DNA of 64,000 nucleotides from Zantedeschia hybrid cultivar (lineage: Eukaryota > Streptophyta > Magnoliopsida > Alismatales > Araceae), in NCBI GenBank assembly GCA_030544215.1, contig JARZZO010000004.1, forward strand, positions 48,287,980-48,351,979, written 5' to 3'. A program made the translations under genes and the position numbers. The notes beneath the pieces were generated by a model. The model was given only the letters and a program-made list of their open reading frames with translations. It did no database searches and was not told the DNA's origin. Shown piece after piece: positions 37,630 through 49,182 of the stretch (positions within the stretch are counted from its first letter, which is position 1; the number at the start of each line of letters is the position of its first letter).

Positions 37630-39340
37630 CCACATCCTACAAAGACCAAGCTCGATCTAGAACTCCAGAGCTGATCTAAATGTATCTCGGGTTAACTTCC
37701 ACTTAGTTGCCAAATCAAAATTATTTATCTTTAGGATAACCTAAGTTAAGTAGGCAGGCTAACCTTCCGAAATCAAATCAAATGCATGTTAAAAGGGGTC
37801 TAACCTAATCTTATCCCAATCATGTCCCTATTCCTATCCCAAAATCAAACAGCGGCTAGAAGTTGTCGGCTATGGTCCATCTGTGATATCGTGTTTAATT
37901 ATATTAGTTGAATTTATTTAATAGTTGACATCATCACTGGTCCACCAATTTTGGTTCGACCGGCTTAACCTTAATGGAGACACATGGGTTCAAAACACGC
38001 TTAAACAAGGCATATAAACTTTATTTATACTATAATATCAGGACAGGTAATAGTAAGAGAATCTTTTTTCCTATGAAAAATTATTAAAATAAGATTTTTT
38101 ATTTTTTTATCTAAATGTAAATTATTTAATTTAAATTTAATATTTTACCATACATCGCACTGACATAAAACTAATTTCCTACTAAATAAGAGAGCAATAA
38201 TGACGTTGATTTGATAGAATTCTCCGGCCAGAGAGGGTCCACGTTTCTTGCCATTTTATTAGATATGCTGACCCTACAAATCAGGGTGCACTTCGAAAAT
38301 AGATATTTCACGGCCTAGATTTGTCTGAAATGTAATCAGGTTGTACATTATTCCAAATCATTCCCACAACTTTTATTTTTGGAGGAAGAGTTTTTTTTTT
38401 TTTTTGGAAATTGCAGCCTGATCATCCTAAGGATAGCGTTCGTGGTTAGAGATGTAAATGGAAAAGAACAATTTGCAATATTCGCCTTCATTTAAGTTTA
38501 CAGGAGAAAGATATGAAGATACAAAATAAAAGATAAAATAAGGATATTATCTTTGTCTTTTTTATTTAAGATTGGCATAAGAAAATAGCTATTTTTGTAT
38601 CTTATAATCCAATTCTCTAACTTTTTATATTAATGCATATATATTATAATATTTTTTACCAGAACCTTTGTAAATGGCTATGTACGTAAATATAAACTTG
38701 ATTATCACTAAAGTTGATAGTTCAAAAAGTGTTGCGAGGAAGTAGGACTTATATTATTATAGTGAGTTCTATATGTACTTATCTTTCATATCTATATATT
38801 TTTTAATCTATTATACTTACTAAACCTGTACTTTATTTTTGAATATGACCTTAATATAGTTTTATATGTTCGTTGATACGGTAATTATATGCTCACAGGA
38901 GAGGCACAAGAAATTTTGTATAGAATAACAATATTATCTAACAACTTAACATTTATATATCGGTTTTGAATTATGTTCAAACATAAACATACAGATGTAA
39001 ATATGTATAGATAAGAATAAAGTTATTATTATTTTTTTAACCTTTTAGTCCACTAATAGGATAGCAATCCAGATTTGGGTTGGAGCAAACGGGACGGTAT
39101 ACATATACAACCTCTCATGCAAGTTGAATTTAAAAAATGCCATGTTTATTTCAAGATTATCATTTTGATGGTATATTTGATATATATAAATATTTTATAT
39201 ATGTCAAAACGGCATAGTTAAAAGGTATGTTATGTTATAAGAGTACGTAGGATGACATGAGAATTAGCATGATATTTTTGAATTTAACATGCAAAAGCAG
39301 TTAACTTAATATGATATTATTTTGTTTTCATTTTATACTT
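37630..39340. other. Intergenic, no gene
   Basis: Very AT-rich. A GAGATGTAAATGGAAAAG phrase near 38449 resembles a hAT end, but no partner was found. Confidence 0.5.
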
Positions 39341-39358
39341 ATTAGTCAATTAGTCGTA

Positions 39359-39433
39359 CCGAGAAGAGCCCATGCTGTCCGCTTCTTCGAATGCGGACAG
39401 GCTTCATGGCGGTGATATTGTACGGCTCTTCGG
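39359..39433. repeat. Nested hairpin
   Basis: CTGTCCGC and GCGGACAG (39375-39400) form an 8-bp stem. Around it CCGAGAAGAGCC pairs imperfectly with GGCTCTTCGG (39424-39433). It overlaps the exon-like patch. Confidence 0.6.
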
Positions 39434-39483
39434 TGTCCAAACAAAGCCACTTGTCCACGTTTTTGATGTAACCAAAAGGACAG
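39360..39483 (-). other. Orphan exon-like GC-rich patch
   Basis: On the minus strand CTTTCCAG|C precedes and TCG|GTACGA follows a 124-bp open segment. It reads CPFGYIKNVDKWLCLDTEEP and onward (NITAMKPVRIRR, GQHGLFS) in one frame. Base composition is clearly richer in G+C than its surroundings, as in real exons of this window. I do not recognise the protein family and found no neighbouring exon, so it may be a captured or relic gene fragment. Confidence 0.35.
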
Positions 39484-39539
39484 CTGGAAAGTAAAATTTA
39501 TCAATTTTTGGACATGGACCCAGAATCGCCACATTTTCA

Positions 39540-41490
39540 ATTTATAAAAGCTGTTTAATTATTAATCGACTCGTAGGTTAATAATCAGTTAGACAATGAA
39601 ATTATTAATTTATCATAAATCTACTATGCTTATTTGTTTAACAAAATTATTTGTTAACAGACCTATAAAGTAATAATTAATAAAAAAATTGAGTTATTGG
39701 CTGCTATACGCATCCTTGTTAAATAAGCTGAAGTCAGCAGAAATCTCTTCAAGATCGCACTAGAGCCACGTAATTAGACATATAGTTCCGTTTTTTTTTT
39801 TTTACATGGTAGGTATGTGATTCGTCTAGATACCAATGGACTTTAGCCCATCCCAGATTTTAGAGGTTTTACTTCTAAAAAAAAATTATTAGATGCAAAT
39901 GGTAATGGATAGTTCTATTATTTGACCGATTAGAAATTGTAGGACCGGTGGGCTTTTTGTATTAATAACATATATAAGAAATAAGGCCACATATCTATGT
40001 TGGATCTGCAAGGAACCTGACCCATTTGTATCTCTATTCTATTCATAAGTACATCACTTATCCCACACAATCACACAAAACCCTTCTCGGAAAGTAGGGA
40101 GGAATCAACAATTCGATCAGAAAGTCAGCTCAAATTTTTTAAAACTCATTCTCTAAATCAAAATGTGTCTTTTACTCGTATAAAAGATTGATGAATCAAT
40201 CAACTCACAAGAGAAATAAGTGTGAGATCCACGTTCATCCCTGGCACATTTGAGTAGGGACATACTCGAATCTAAAATCCATAACCCAGACGGACGAATC
40301 AGAGATGCAAGGAGATCCCTAGTACTTAGAAAATTGGAGACCTTTACATGGAGTCCAAAAGGTTATGGATAACCGAAAAAAAAAAAAGAACTTTTGATCA
40401 TAGTAGTGTGAATACAACTTCCACTTACTAAACACACATGAAACGTGAACATGTGCCATGCTAATGGACGATGATTGAAGGGAAACAAGTTTGTTAAGTA
40501 TATGCAAAATAAATCTAATAGACATGTTCCAAATAAATGTTGTTTTTTCTAAAATGAATCTGACAGAACTAATATTCTCATATTGGAAAGTGATATTAGG
40601 TGTTGCCGGTACCAAGAGTGCCAGCAACACTCCAGTCCAAACCCTAACCATCCGATTTTGATTAGGAGTGCGGCTGCGAAGGCATATCTTTTACCTTTAT
40701 CTTTTCTTTAAGATAAAAGGTGACCATATCATTCAACCCTTAAAATAAACATACAAGAAAGTCACCGGAATCGTCCACCCATATATATATATATATATAT
40801 AACACCATCCCTATTTAGGGCTGGCTTATGACACATGTTCCCAAACGTATGATATAAAAGGGCGTTTTTGACAAAGTTTCTATTTGAAGGTTATTTTTTG
40901 CTTTCATTTCTTACATAGAATGAGTTGAGGGAGATGTTATAACAAATTTTTATTTGTTACAAAAGTCACATCTTTCGTAACAATTTCATTTTTTTTCTAA
41001 TCTTGGAAGTTCCTTCTTTATAACTTTTAGTTAGAAGTCAAAACACAAGTAAAATACCACATAAATGACTTCTAAAATTCAATGACTTTTATAAAAATAA
41101 TAATTAAATAGAAATGTAAAAATACTTTCAAATAAAAACTACGTCAAACACGACCAAAAATTATGTAACCCCATCCGTTGTAAAACAAAAATAAGTTAGA
41201 TAACAAAAATAAACTGAGGTCAGAAAAGTAGTAGCTCCCCCTTCAGCCACGACCCGAGAAAAAGGGATGCCTCAGATGAGGGCACACTTTAGCTTGGAAA
41301 CGTGTTGGTGGTGCCATAAACATAAGCCTCGCAAACTACTGGTGACGAGTCTAAGGGGTTGTTCTAAACATTAGATAACCAAATTCCATTTCACAACTTT
41401 TGACATAAAAATATATATATACATGATAAACAATATATTTACATCTATATTTCTAACTCTTACATATTATTATGAATATTCATGAAAAAT
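39540..41490. other. Intergenic, no gene
   Basis: AT-rich, with a (TA)n run near 40782-40801 and poly-A/T tracts. The slightly GC-richer stretch 41225-41350 resembles retrotransposon sequence but has no diagnostic motif. Confidence 0.45.
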
Positions 41491-41690
41491 TAATATTTGC
41501 TGCATGGCACAGGGTGCGTCCATTTTTTTTTTTTTAAATTTTAGGATAGACCCGTTATATTTTACATGTTATTATAATCTAATCTCTGATCGGATGATTG
41601 ATTTTTTTGATTTTTTGGATCGTCTGATTGGAGATTGTCATGTACAAGATATTTGCGATGTGATGGGGCCAACCTACAGAAAATAAAATC
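41491..41690. mobile_element. MULE-like MITE, 20043-type, partial copy
   Basis: Left end TAATATTTGCTGCATGG matches the family terminus. The core has the T-rich arm, ACATGTTATTATAATCTAAT, CTGATCGGATGATTG and mirrored GATCGTCTGATTGGAGATTG blocks. The right terminus is not clear. Confidence 0.5.
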
Positions 41691-42541
41691 AAATTGCTGC
41701 TATTGCTATTACAAGCACTGCACTGCAACTTCTTGAAATCTCAAAAATGTTGCAATTATGCTCCTCTGTCAACATAATGTGAAATCAAATTAGATATGTC
41801 AAGAAGATTTCACAAATCTTGATAACATTAAGAGTACATGTGCAATATTCTAGTGACTTTAGGGATATATATACAAGAGTAATAAATTTAGAGGTATGCA
41901 TGCAAAATCTTTTAACTTGATTTGACAACACTTTGACAGAGTGAAATTTTAGGAATATTGAAAATAATATGTGAGAGTTGAGAGTATATATGTAAACACA
42001 GTATTTTCAAGAATATATAAGATATATGCAAAAATCTCAAAGCAAGTTAACCAGAGCACTGGATAGATGTAGATGTGCAAAAATCTAAAAGTGAAGAACC
42101 TTTCTAAATGATAGAAACAACTAACTAGTTTGAGAACTTACTGGACGAAGCTCTAAGAGGAGATCCGACCCCTTGGTAGGGGAGCTTTTCCTTTCGAACA
42201 AAAAAGGAGGAGATTTCTAACAAGAGAAAACACCTCCTACCCTAGGACGAGAGTGGACAGGGTAGAGTGTGCTGTGGAGGAAGGGTGAACCTGTCTGACT
42301 AAAAGGGACCCCTTCAAGCCATTTAGCCACCCAATGTTGACTGGATGATAGTTATGAAGTAATGTCGACGTTGCAAGGTTGATGACATTCCATTTCATTC
42401 CTACAAACGTTATCTTAAAAAGATATATGTACAAAGACAGATAGTTCAGGTTTAGCTTTCTCATTTGCATTCATAGACAGATAATTCAAGTTTAGCTTCC
42501 TCAATGGTTACACGCGCCCTTAAATTGTTTAGTAAAGATTA

Positions 42542-42803
42542 GGTTAATTTCATATAAATCTTTCTTACATACAAAATATCAAAAGTATCTCTCTTATTTA
42601 TGCAGTATCATATATGCCCTCATTAAAATGCTATAATATTCACCCGTGGCACATTTGATAGAATGTTATCATAATAAAGGTACATATGATATTCCATAAT
42701 ATCATATATGCCTTCATTAAAATGAGGGTATATATGATATACGTAGATAAGAAGGGTATATTTGATATTTTATATGTAAGGAAGTTTTGTACGAAATTAA
42801 CCC
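42542..42803. mobile_element. Foldback MULE-like MITE (262 bp) with perfect 9-bp duplication
   Basis: TAAAGATTA lies on both sides (42533-42541 and 42804-42812). The two halves are inverted copies over about 100 bp each: GGTTAATTTC, CTTACATAC(A)AAATATCAAA and ATCATATATGCCCTCATT on the left match the reverse complement of the right. A 9-bp duplication with long inverted arms suggests a Mutator-like element. Confidence 0.85.
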
Positions 42804-42898
42804 TAAAGATTAAGGTTATATTTGGACGAAAGGCAGATGAAGCTGTCGTAGACTTTATAGTTTTATTCTTGTATGAAATTAACCCTAAAGATTAAGGT
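42794..42898. repeat. Local duplication of the MITE's right edge
   Basis: GAAATTAACCCTAAAGATTA plus AGGTT occurs at the MITE's right end (42794) and again at 42875, 81 bp on. The second copy includes both element end and target duplication, so it arose after insertion. Confidence 0.75.
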
Positions 42899-43699
42899 TC
42901 CTTACATACAATCTGTTTATTGTGAATATACTTTTTTCGTAACTTTATAGTTTTATTATTCTATGTAAGCATAAATCGAGTTTTAGTACTTCTTGATAAA
43001 TTATCAGGTGGTTTTGACCTCCTTTAGTAAAACTTAAGAAAATGCAGGTAAAGTTAAAATAAACTTTTTTATCATAAACTTATTTATGTTACGTATATTT
43101 TATGCTAACTCACGTTTGATTGTCCTAGGTAAGCATAACTCAGTTCATCACAAACCTCATCACAAATTTATTTTTAAGCATCCCAATAAAAGAAAGCTTG
43201 TGATAAATTTAAACGCATCTATATGTTGCATCCAAATACGTCCTCAAAATTTATGATAAACTCAAAAAGATTACAGTAAATCTATTTTTAATCATCTAAA
43301 TTAAGATTGTTCTATAAATGAATCTAATAATGGACCTAAATGAGTTTATAGTTTGATTTAAACTGACCCTCGCCAAGTGCATTTAGGAATTGTTTATTTT
43401 AATGTAAAACTCTTTAATTCATCAATTTCAAAATCACTTGTTATAAATCAATAAAATTTTATAATTTTAAAATCAGAGAGTATTTGTTTAGTTGCTTGTA
43501 AAAGAAAACAAGAAAATGCTTAGATCTTCTTACATAATTTACAGTGGACTTTCTCTGAAATTTAAAATAAAAAAATAGACTGCGGAATGGACAGACAGAG
43601 TCCAAAATTTTATCCTACTTTGAGCTATATAATATTAAATAAATATTCAATGATACTGTAAAATAAAATATATGTTTTTATAAATTACCTTGTTTTTTC

Positions 43700-44133
43700 T
43701 CAAAAGAAACAACCCCCATTGTGTGCCGCGGTACAGGGAATAATTTTCCGTCAACGTCTGCCGCCTCCGTATCTCGCTCACCGGCCGAGACAGGCCAAAA
43801 GCCCCCATCTAACCTCACAAATTTATCCTAATCATTATTTATTAAATATCACCATTTTAAATATTAATATTAATTATTAAGTTTTGTTTTATTTTTTGTG
43901 AACCGTCATGTGGCTGGGCCCGTCCATGGAGGATTCTAGGGTTGTCACGGTCACGGATATACACAACACCCACCGGGTGCTGCAACCCATCACAAGGTTA
44001 AAAATAAAGAATCTTCCATTTCTATTCCTCTGATCTCTCCTTCTCCCTCTCCTCTCCCGATCGATATCAACACAGATCTGGACGTGTAGCCGCGCCGCTT
44101 CCCCCTCCTCCCCCCCCACCCCCAATTCTCTTC
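43700..44133 (+). promoter_or_regulatory. Promoter and early leader of the RMR gene
   Basis: A GC-richer stretch near 43725-43810 and a TGGGCCCG site II-like motif near 43915 precede an AT-rich patch (AAAAATAAAG near 43999) that may serve as a weak TATA element. A pyrimidine patch (CTCTCCTTCTCCCTCTCC, about 44034-44055) follows, typical of plant core promoters. No cDNA evidence is available, so the start site is inferred to lie around 44040-44110. Confidence 0.45.
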
Positions 44134-44430
44134 ATGGAAGCTGATGTTTCCATCTCTGTAGAATTCCCAAGACCAGGTATCTTCCTCGGTTTCCCGCTTT
44201 GATTTCGTCTGGAACGGTGCTGGATGCTCTTCTGCCGGATTTGGAATTTTTCCGGGGTTTCCTGTTCGATTCGCGCGTTAGGACGTGATTGCGTGTTTTT
44301 TTTTTTTTTTTTTTGGTGATCTGATGCTAATCTGGTGTTTGTGTGGATGTGGTTTTGTTTCGCAGTGGTTCGAGGAGGCGGTGCATTTGTTGGGATCTGT
44401 AGAGTTAGGGTTTTAGGGTTGGGGATGTGA
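44134..44430 (+). other. RMR 5' leader with possible spliced uORF
   Basis: An ATG at 44134 lies upstream of the RMR start. A plausible 5'UTR intron runs 44177-44365 (GACCAG|GTATCT to TTTCGCAG|TGG). If it is removed, the ATG opens a 35-codon uORF (MEADVSISVEFPRP, then VVRGGGAFVGICRV and onward) ending at TGA 44428-44430, 61 bases before the main ATG. A minimal ATG-TGA start-stop pair sits at 44425-44430. The intron call rests on splice consensus only. Such a uORF would be expected to lower main-frame translation. Confidence 0.4.
44404..44420 (-). promoter_or_regulatory. Telo-box-like motif in RMR leader
   Basis: GTTAGGGTTTTAGGGTT is, on the minus strand, AACCCTAAAACCCTAAC, which holds the AAACCCTAA telo-box core known from promoters and 5'UTRs of plant growth-related genes. 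Function here is inference only. Confidence 0.4.
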
Positions 44431-44491
44431 ACGGATTGCCCTAGCTGACTCAATTGTGGTGGTGGTGGTTTTGGAGGATTTTCGGCTGATC

Positions 44492-47400
44492 ATGTTGGGG
44501 AGGAGGGGTGGAGGGTGTGGTTGGGATGGGGGAGGATGGGTTGTGGTTGTGGTGTATATTCTTCTTGCTCTGTTAGTGGCTAGAGGCGGCGCCAATGTGG
44601 TGTTGATCGGGAAGAACGTGTCCTTGTCGTTTGATGACATCGAAGCTAACTTTGGTGAGTGATGCGCGTATGTATCTTTGTTGCTTGTTCGTTCCGTGTG
44701 TTTTTGTGCTTCTTTCGCAAATTTTTAGTCCATGGATGGTGTTTTGCAGTTTATAGATTGGAATCTCATTCGAGCATGGTTTTTGTTGGTTTGTCCTGTC
44801 TATTTTTTCTGTGTGTCGAATTAGTATGTTTGTATTAATCTTTTCACGCCTTATGTAGTGTGAGTTATGAATAGCAAGAAGTTCCTTTCATCCTGTGGAA
44901 ACCATTGCTTCTGTTTTGAAAGGTGGTTGCTAGTTGCCTATGTGACCTACCTATGTGCCGTGGGCAGGTTCCCATCTCAGTGACCATGACCGTTACCTTC
45001 TGTTGGTGATTTCTTCTGACTGCTATCTGTTTCATCGTATAATCACTTATTAAACCGTTAAACCGATTTCAAAGATGTTCTATAACCATTTGTTATTCGT
45101 ATTTTGCAATAGACGACAAGCTTGAACCATCTTCTGTGTTAGATATTGGATAGGGCAATAGAAGAGAGATTGCAACTGACTTGCAGTAATAAACAGTCGA
45201 AGAAAAGCATAACAAATTATGGTATTGTGCTGAGTTCTTCACCTTTTTACCCGGCATCATTATTCAGATTCCTCGCTGTTGCCGATTGCCAAATTGTGCC
45301 TTTCTTTTCCACTTCTTAAGCACTCTTTCATCCCATTCCACCCACACACCCAAACACTTATAATCCCAAGACCATGCCTAGTTGACTTGGTTGTTACACA
45401 ACCTTGTCTTAGGAAGTGAAATCACGTGATTAACTCCCACCTTCCACAGCCTGGTGTGGCAGATGTGCTCCTAGGCAAGAGTTCCAGGGCTTGTGCACCT
45501 GGACTTTCCCCTTGAGTTGTTTTGTGCACCATATGGGGTGCTTTTTGACTGCTTCCAGTGCATCTGGTGGTCCTTCGGGATAGTGTGACGGTCCATCATC
45601 TGGATGGATGTGCTGGGCCATACTCTTCGAAAGAAAAAGGATTAAAAGACACTTATGGTCCATAGTTGTCGAGGCTTACATCTAGGCGACGCCTAGGCAT
45701 TGACCGGGTGACTACTTTTTTTCAAGGCATTGGCAGTTAAATATCTGATTAGGACTTGAAAAAAAGTATGCCTAGTCTCTGCTTAGGTGCGCTTAGGTGC
45801 TTAGCATACCTACACTAGTTCATGGGCCAATTAAATTGGGTCCATCATTATTTTATATTCCTCGTCATCTTTGGCACAAGGTTCTCAACTTGGGGATCTG
45901 TATAAGATCATATCTTCCCAGATACAAGTCAGATCCAATCCGACTCGTGCTGACTCAGACCAACTCGCACGAGTCAAGCCAATGAATTTGTTAAAAACTT
46001 AAAAATAATGAGATTTATCCATATTTTAGATAAATGTATCCTATTAATTGACATAAAAAGTTTAGTTTTACTTATCAAACGGAAAAAAATTCAATTTAAA
46101 ACAACCCATTATACATGTATGAGTCTATTTGATTCGGTTCGACTCGGTGCGTGCTAGAGGATCAGACAATACGAGTCGACTTATATGAGTCAGCACAATG
46201 TGATAGGATATGGCAAACCATGCTTTGGCATTCTCTCCTTGGCATCAACAAATGAGGCACTCCTATGCATGTTCCTCTCACTATGAGAGCCATGTGTGAT
46301 CATTAAATGTCTTTACCAAGTATTTTGATTGTCTTATGGTCACAGTATGATGCTTTAGATGCTTTTGCTCCAGATATACAGAACTGATGATGTACCTGTC
46401 TGATGTATTTTACCTCTATTTCTCATTTTATATGCTTCTCCTCTTGATGACTATGTCTATTTATGCAAGCACAATGGTGTTTTTTCTTTTTGTTTCACCC
46501 ATTGGTTTCAGAAAATGCCAGGAGAATGCTACAATTTCTCCTAATTTGCCTTTTGTAGTTATCGTTTTTTGCCTTTTTGTTTCCAGCTCCAACAATAAAA
46601 GGTTCTGGTGAATCTGGAGTCTTATATGTGGCAGAGCCTCTTGATGCCTGCTCTCCATTAACCAATACAGTGTCTGAAGGTGCTGCTCCATCATTTGCAC
46701 TAATTATAAGAGGTGGATGCACATTTGATGAGAAAGTAAGGATTGTGCAAAAAGCAGGGTTCAAGGCTGCCGTTGTGTATGACAATGAAGATAGTGGTGC
46801 ACTTGTTGCAAGTAATGTTTTTGTTCATCTGAGTGTATATGTACTTTTTAAGTTTCTATATTATGTCTTGATATGCATGCAAAATAAGGCTGCTACTAGA
46901 CACATCGATATAATTGTTTTGTATCTGCTCGTTGTACTTTAACCCTCCATCTTTGAAGACTGAAAAGAAAAAAAAGTGGATCAACATTGATCATGATGAT
47001 TTTTTAAGTGCATGAATTATTGATTCTTTTGTTTTTCCTTATATTTACATCTTCAATTTGGTTTTTAGGAAGCTTAATGTCTTCACAGAACTTTATTGTG
47101 CCAGTTCTGTGATACATGTTAAATGTATGTTTTGATCTGATGAAGAACCCCTTTTTTGTAACATTAACCTGAATGGCTATACTAGATTACATAACAATAC
47201 TTTTATATTTTCCTCTACTTGTGTAAATAGTAGAGTGGGCTGGCCTTCTATACGTTGTTCAAAGCTAGTGAACCCATAGGAAGTGTGTGAGAATCTGCTT
47301 TTTAGTCTTTTTATTTTTACTCTTGATACATGTTCTTTTCTTCTTTTATTGCATGGGAATCTGTCTGCCAATTTCTTTGCAGTGTTAGGATAAGGACATT

Positions 47401-49114
47401 CTTGAGGTAGAAGTAACTTGATTAAACAATGATATAATGATTCTATAACTTTTTGTTTCTAAAGTTTTATGACGTACAGTGAATTTTTTGGAGGGGAAAA
47501 AAAAAAACAGGTGCACGTCTTCTAGATCTCTTATTCTCTAATACTTGCATACTTCTGAAAAGAGTGTGAGAACTTTTCGAAATCTATTGTCCTCCAGTAC
47601 CTGCTAGCTGTTCTTCAAGGCAGTTATTTTATTTTGGTGTGTGTTTGGGGTTATCGGATTGTTTCACCACCCAACCTGGAACAGCTGGTTCAACTAAATG
47701 ACCGGTATTTGCCCATTCTCTGGGTTTCAGACTATGAGACCTGGATTTTCAGTTATGTTTTCCTTGTTTACTGTAAAGCACCATGATCTCCTGATTTTAA
47801 AATCACCTGTTTTTAAAACCATTGAATTTTGTATTTTCAACTCACAAGAAACCATAACCTTGAGTTTTGGATTGCAGTGTTTTTGGCTGAAACCAAAACC
47901 AGGTAAAAGAGGTCCACATGAACCGACAAGATTTTGAACCCAACTATTTAGAGCACTCCAAAGATAAGGAAAATACCATAAAATAGTGTTTTATGGTGTT
48001 TTACAGCACACCAGACAACCTCTACAAATGTCGAAATTATTATACTGTTGATTGAGGTTAATCTGTTGTTGGCCTGTTCAACCTGGCATTTTTTGGACAA
48101 AAATGGTTTGGCACTTCGGAGGTTTTGAGAACAGGATACTTGCATACGTACATATGTATTTACGTACGTACATACATGTCTAGATAGATAGTTTGAGAAG
48201 GGCAGGGGTAGAGATTATACGCATGATTCCTAGTATTACAATAGTATTTTAGTCATCCTTTGTCATGGTGCATTGAAAACTCTCATTTGGATAATTTTTT
48301 AGGTTTATGTTTCAGCACTATCTTTGGTTATCATTTACTGCATCAAAATCCACACAATTTCAGCTACATGATAAGAAATAAAAAGCAAGAAATTGAATCT
48401 CAGTGATGATTGAGGGCATCACTGGTGTTGTTTCAGACCTTGCTACAAAGAGCAAAGGATCAGCAAAACAGAATACTTTTCTAATTGGATTATGGATTCG
48501 TAGGTGAAGTTACGTTTCAACGTGGTCAATGGACTGCTTTTCGTTAACTGAATCTTGCTTGAGCAAATATATTTGAGTTGTTAAGGCCTGGTTGATAGAC
48601 TGAGTTGATCAAAGTTTTTCAGTTAGTGTTTCAGAAGTATTTTGTGTTTCACATGCAAAATTTCATTCACTGATGATTTTGAATGGAATAGAATGAGGTT
48701 CGGGAAGAAAGATACCTTGGTGATTCTGAGGTTCTTGTGGAGTAATTTGCAAACCCGAGTTATCATAGTAGTCAATCCTGTTCTGTCTGGGCCACGATTA
48801 GCTGGGATGGCCCATCCCCGTGAGAGAACATGACGAGAGACTTTGTTGTTTGTCTCAGTGAGTATGTCAGCCTGTCCCGGCCATCTCCATCTGTCCCGGC
48901 TTGTACCAGTCAGAATTTTATAGTTTACTTTCCAAGCTCCTTAAGCTCTTTATAAACTGATTTGTTCTTTTTTTTTTGGGGGGGGGGTTCATTTGATGAA
49001 TATACTCTTTTGTGAACCCATCCTAAATGCTTTTATTGCACTAATTTTGTGTTATTTCCATCTGATATGCTTTGATATTATTTCTTCTTGTATATATATG
49101 TTCTGCATTTGTTG

Positions 49115-49182
<68 letters not shown>

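Noticed and set aside
40319..40651. 110-codon minus-strand frame
   Set aside because: No recognisable motif, poor composition for coding, poly-A/T tracts inside and no splice context.
44067..44453. 128-codon open frame on the minus strand
   Set aside because: It is antisense to the RMR leader, of low complexity, and has no domain. The plus-strand gene structure explains the composition.
46495..46785. 96-codon minus-strand frame
   Set aside because: Antisense to RMR exon 2; the sense frame matches the PA domain.
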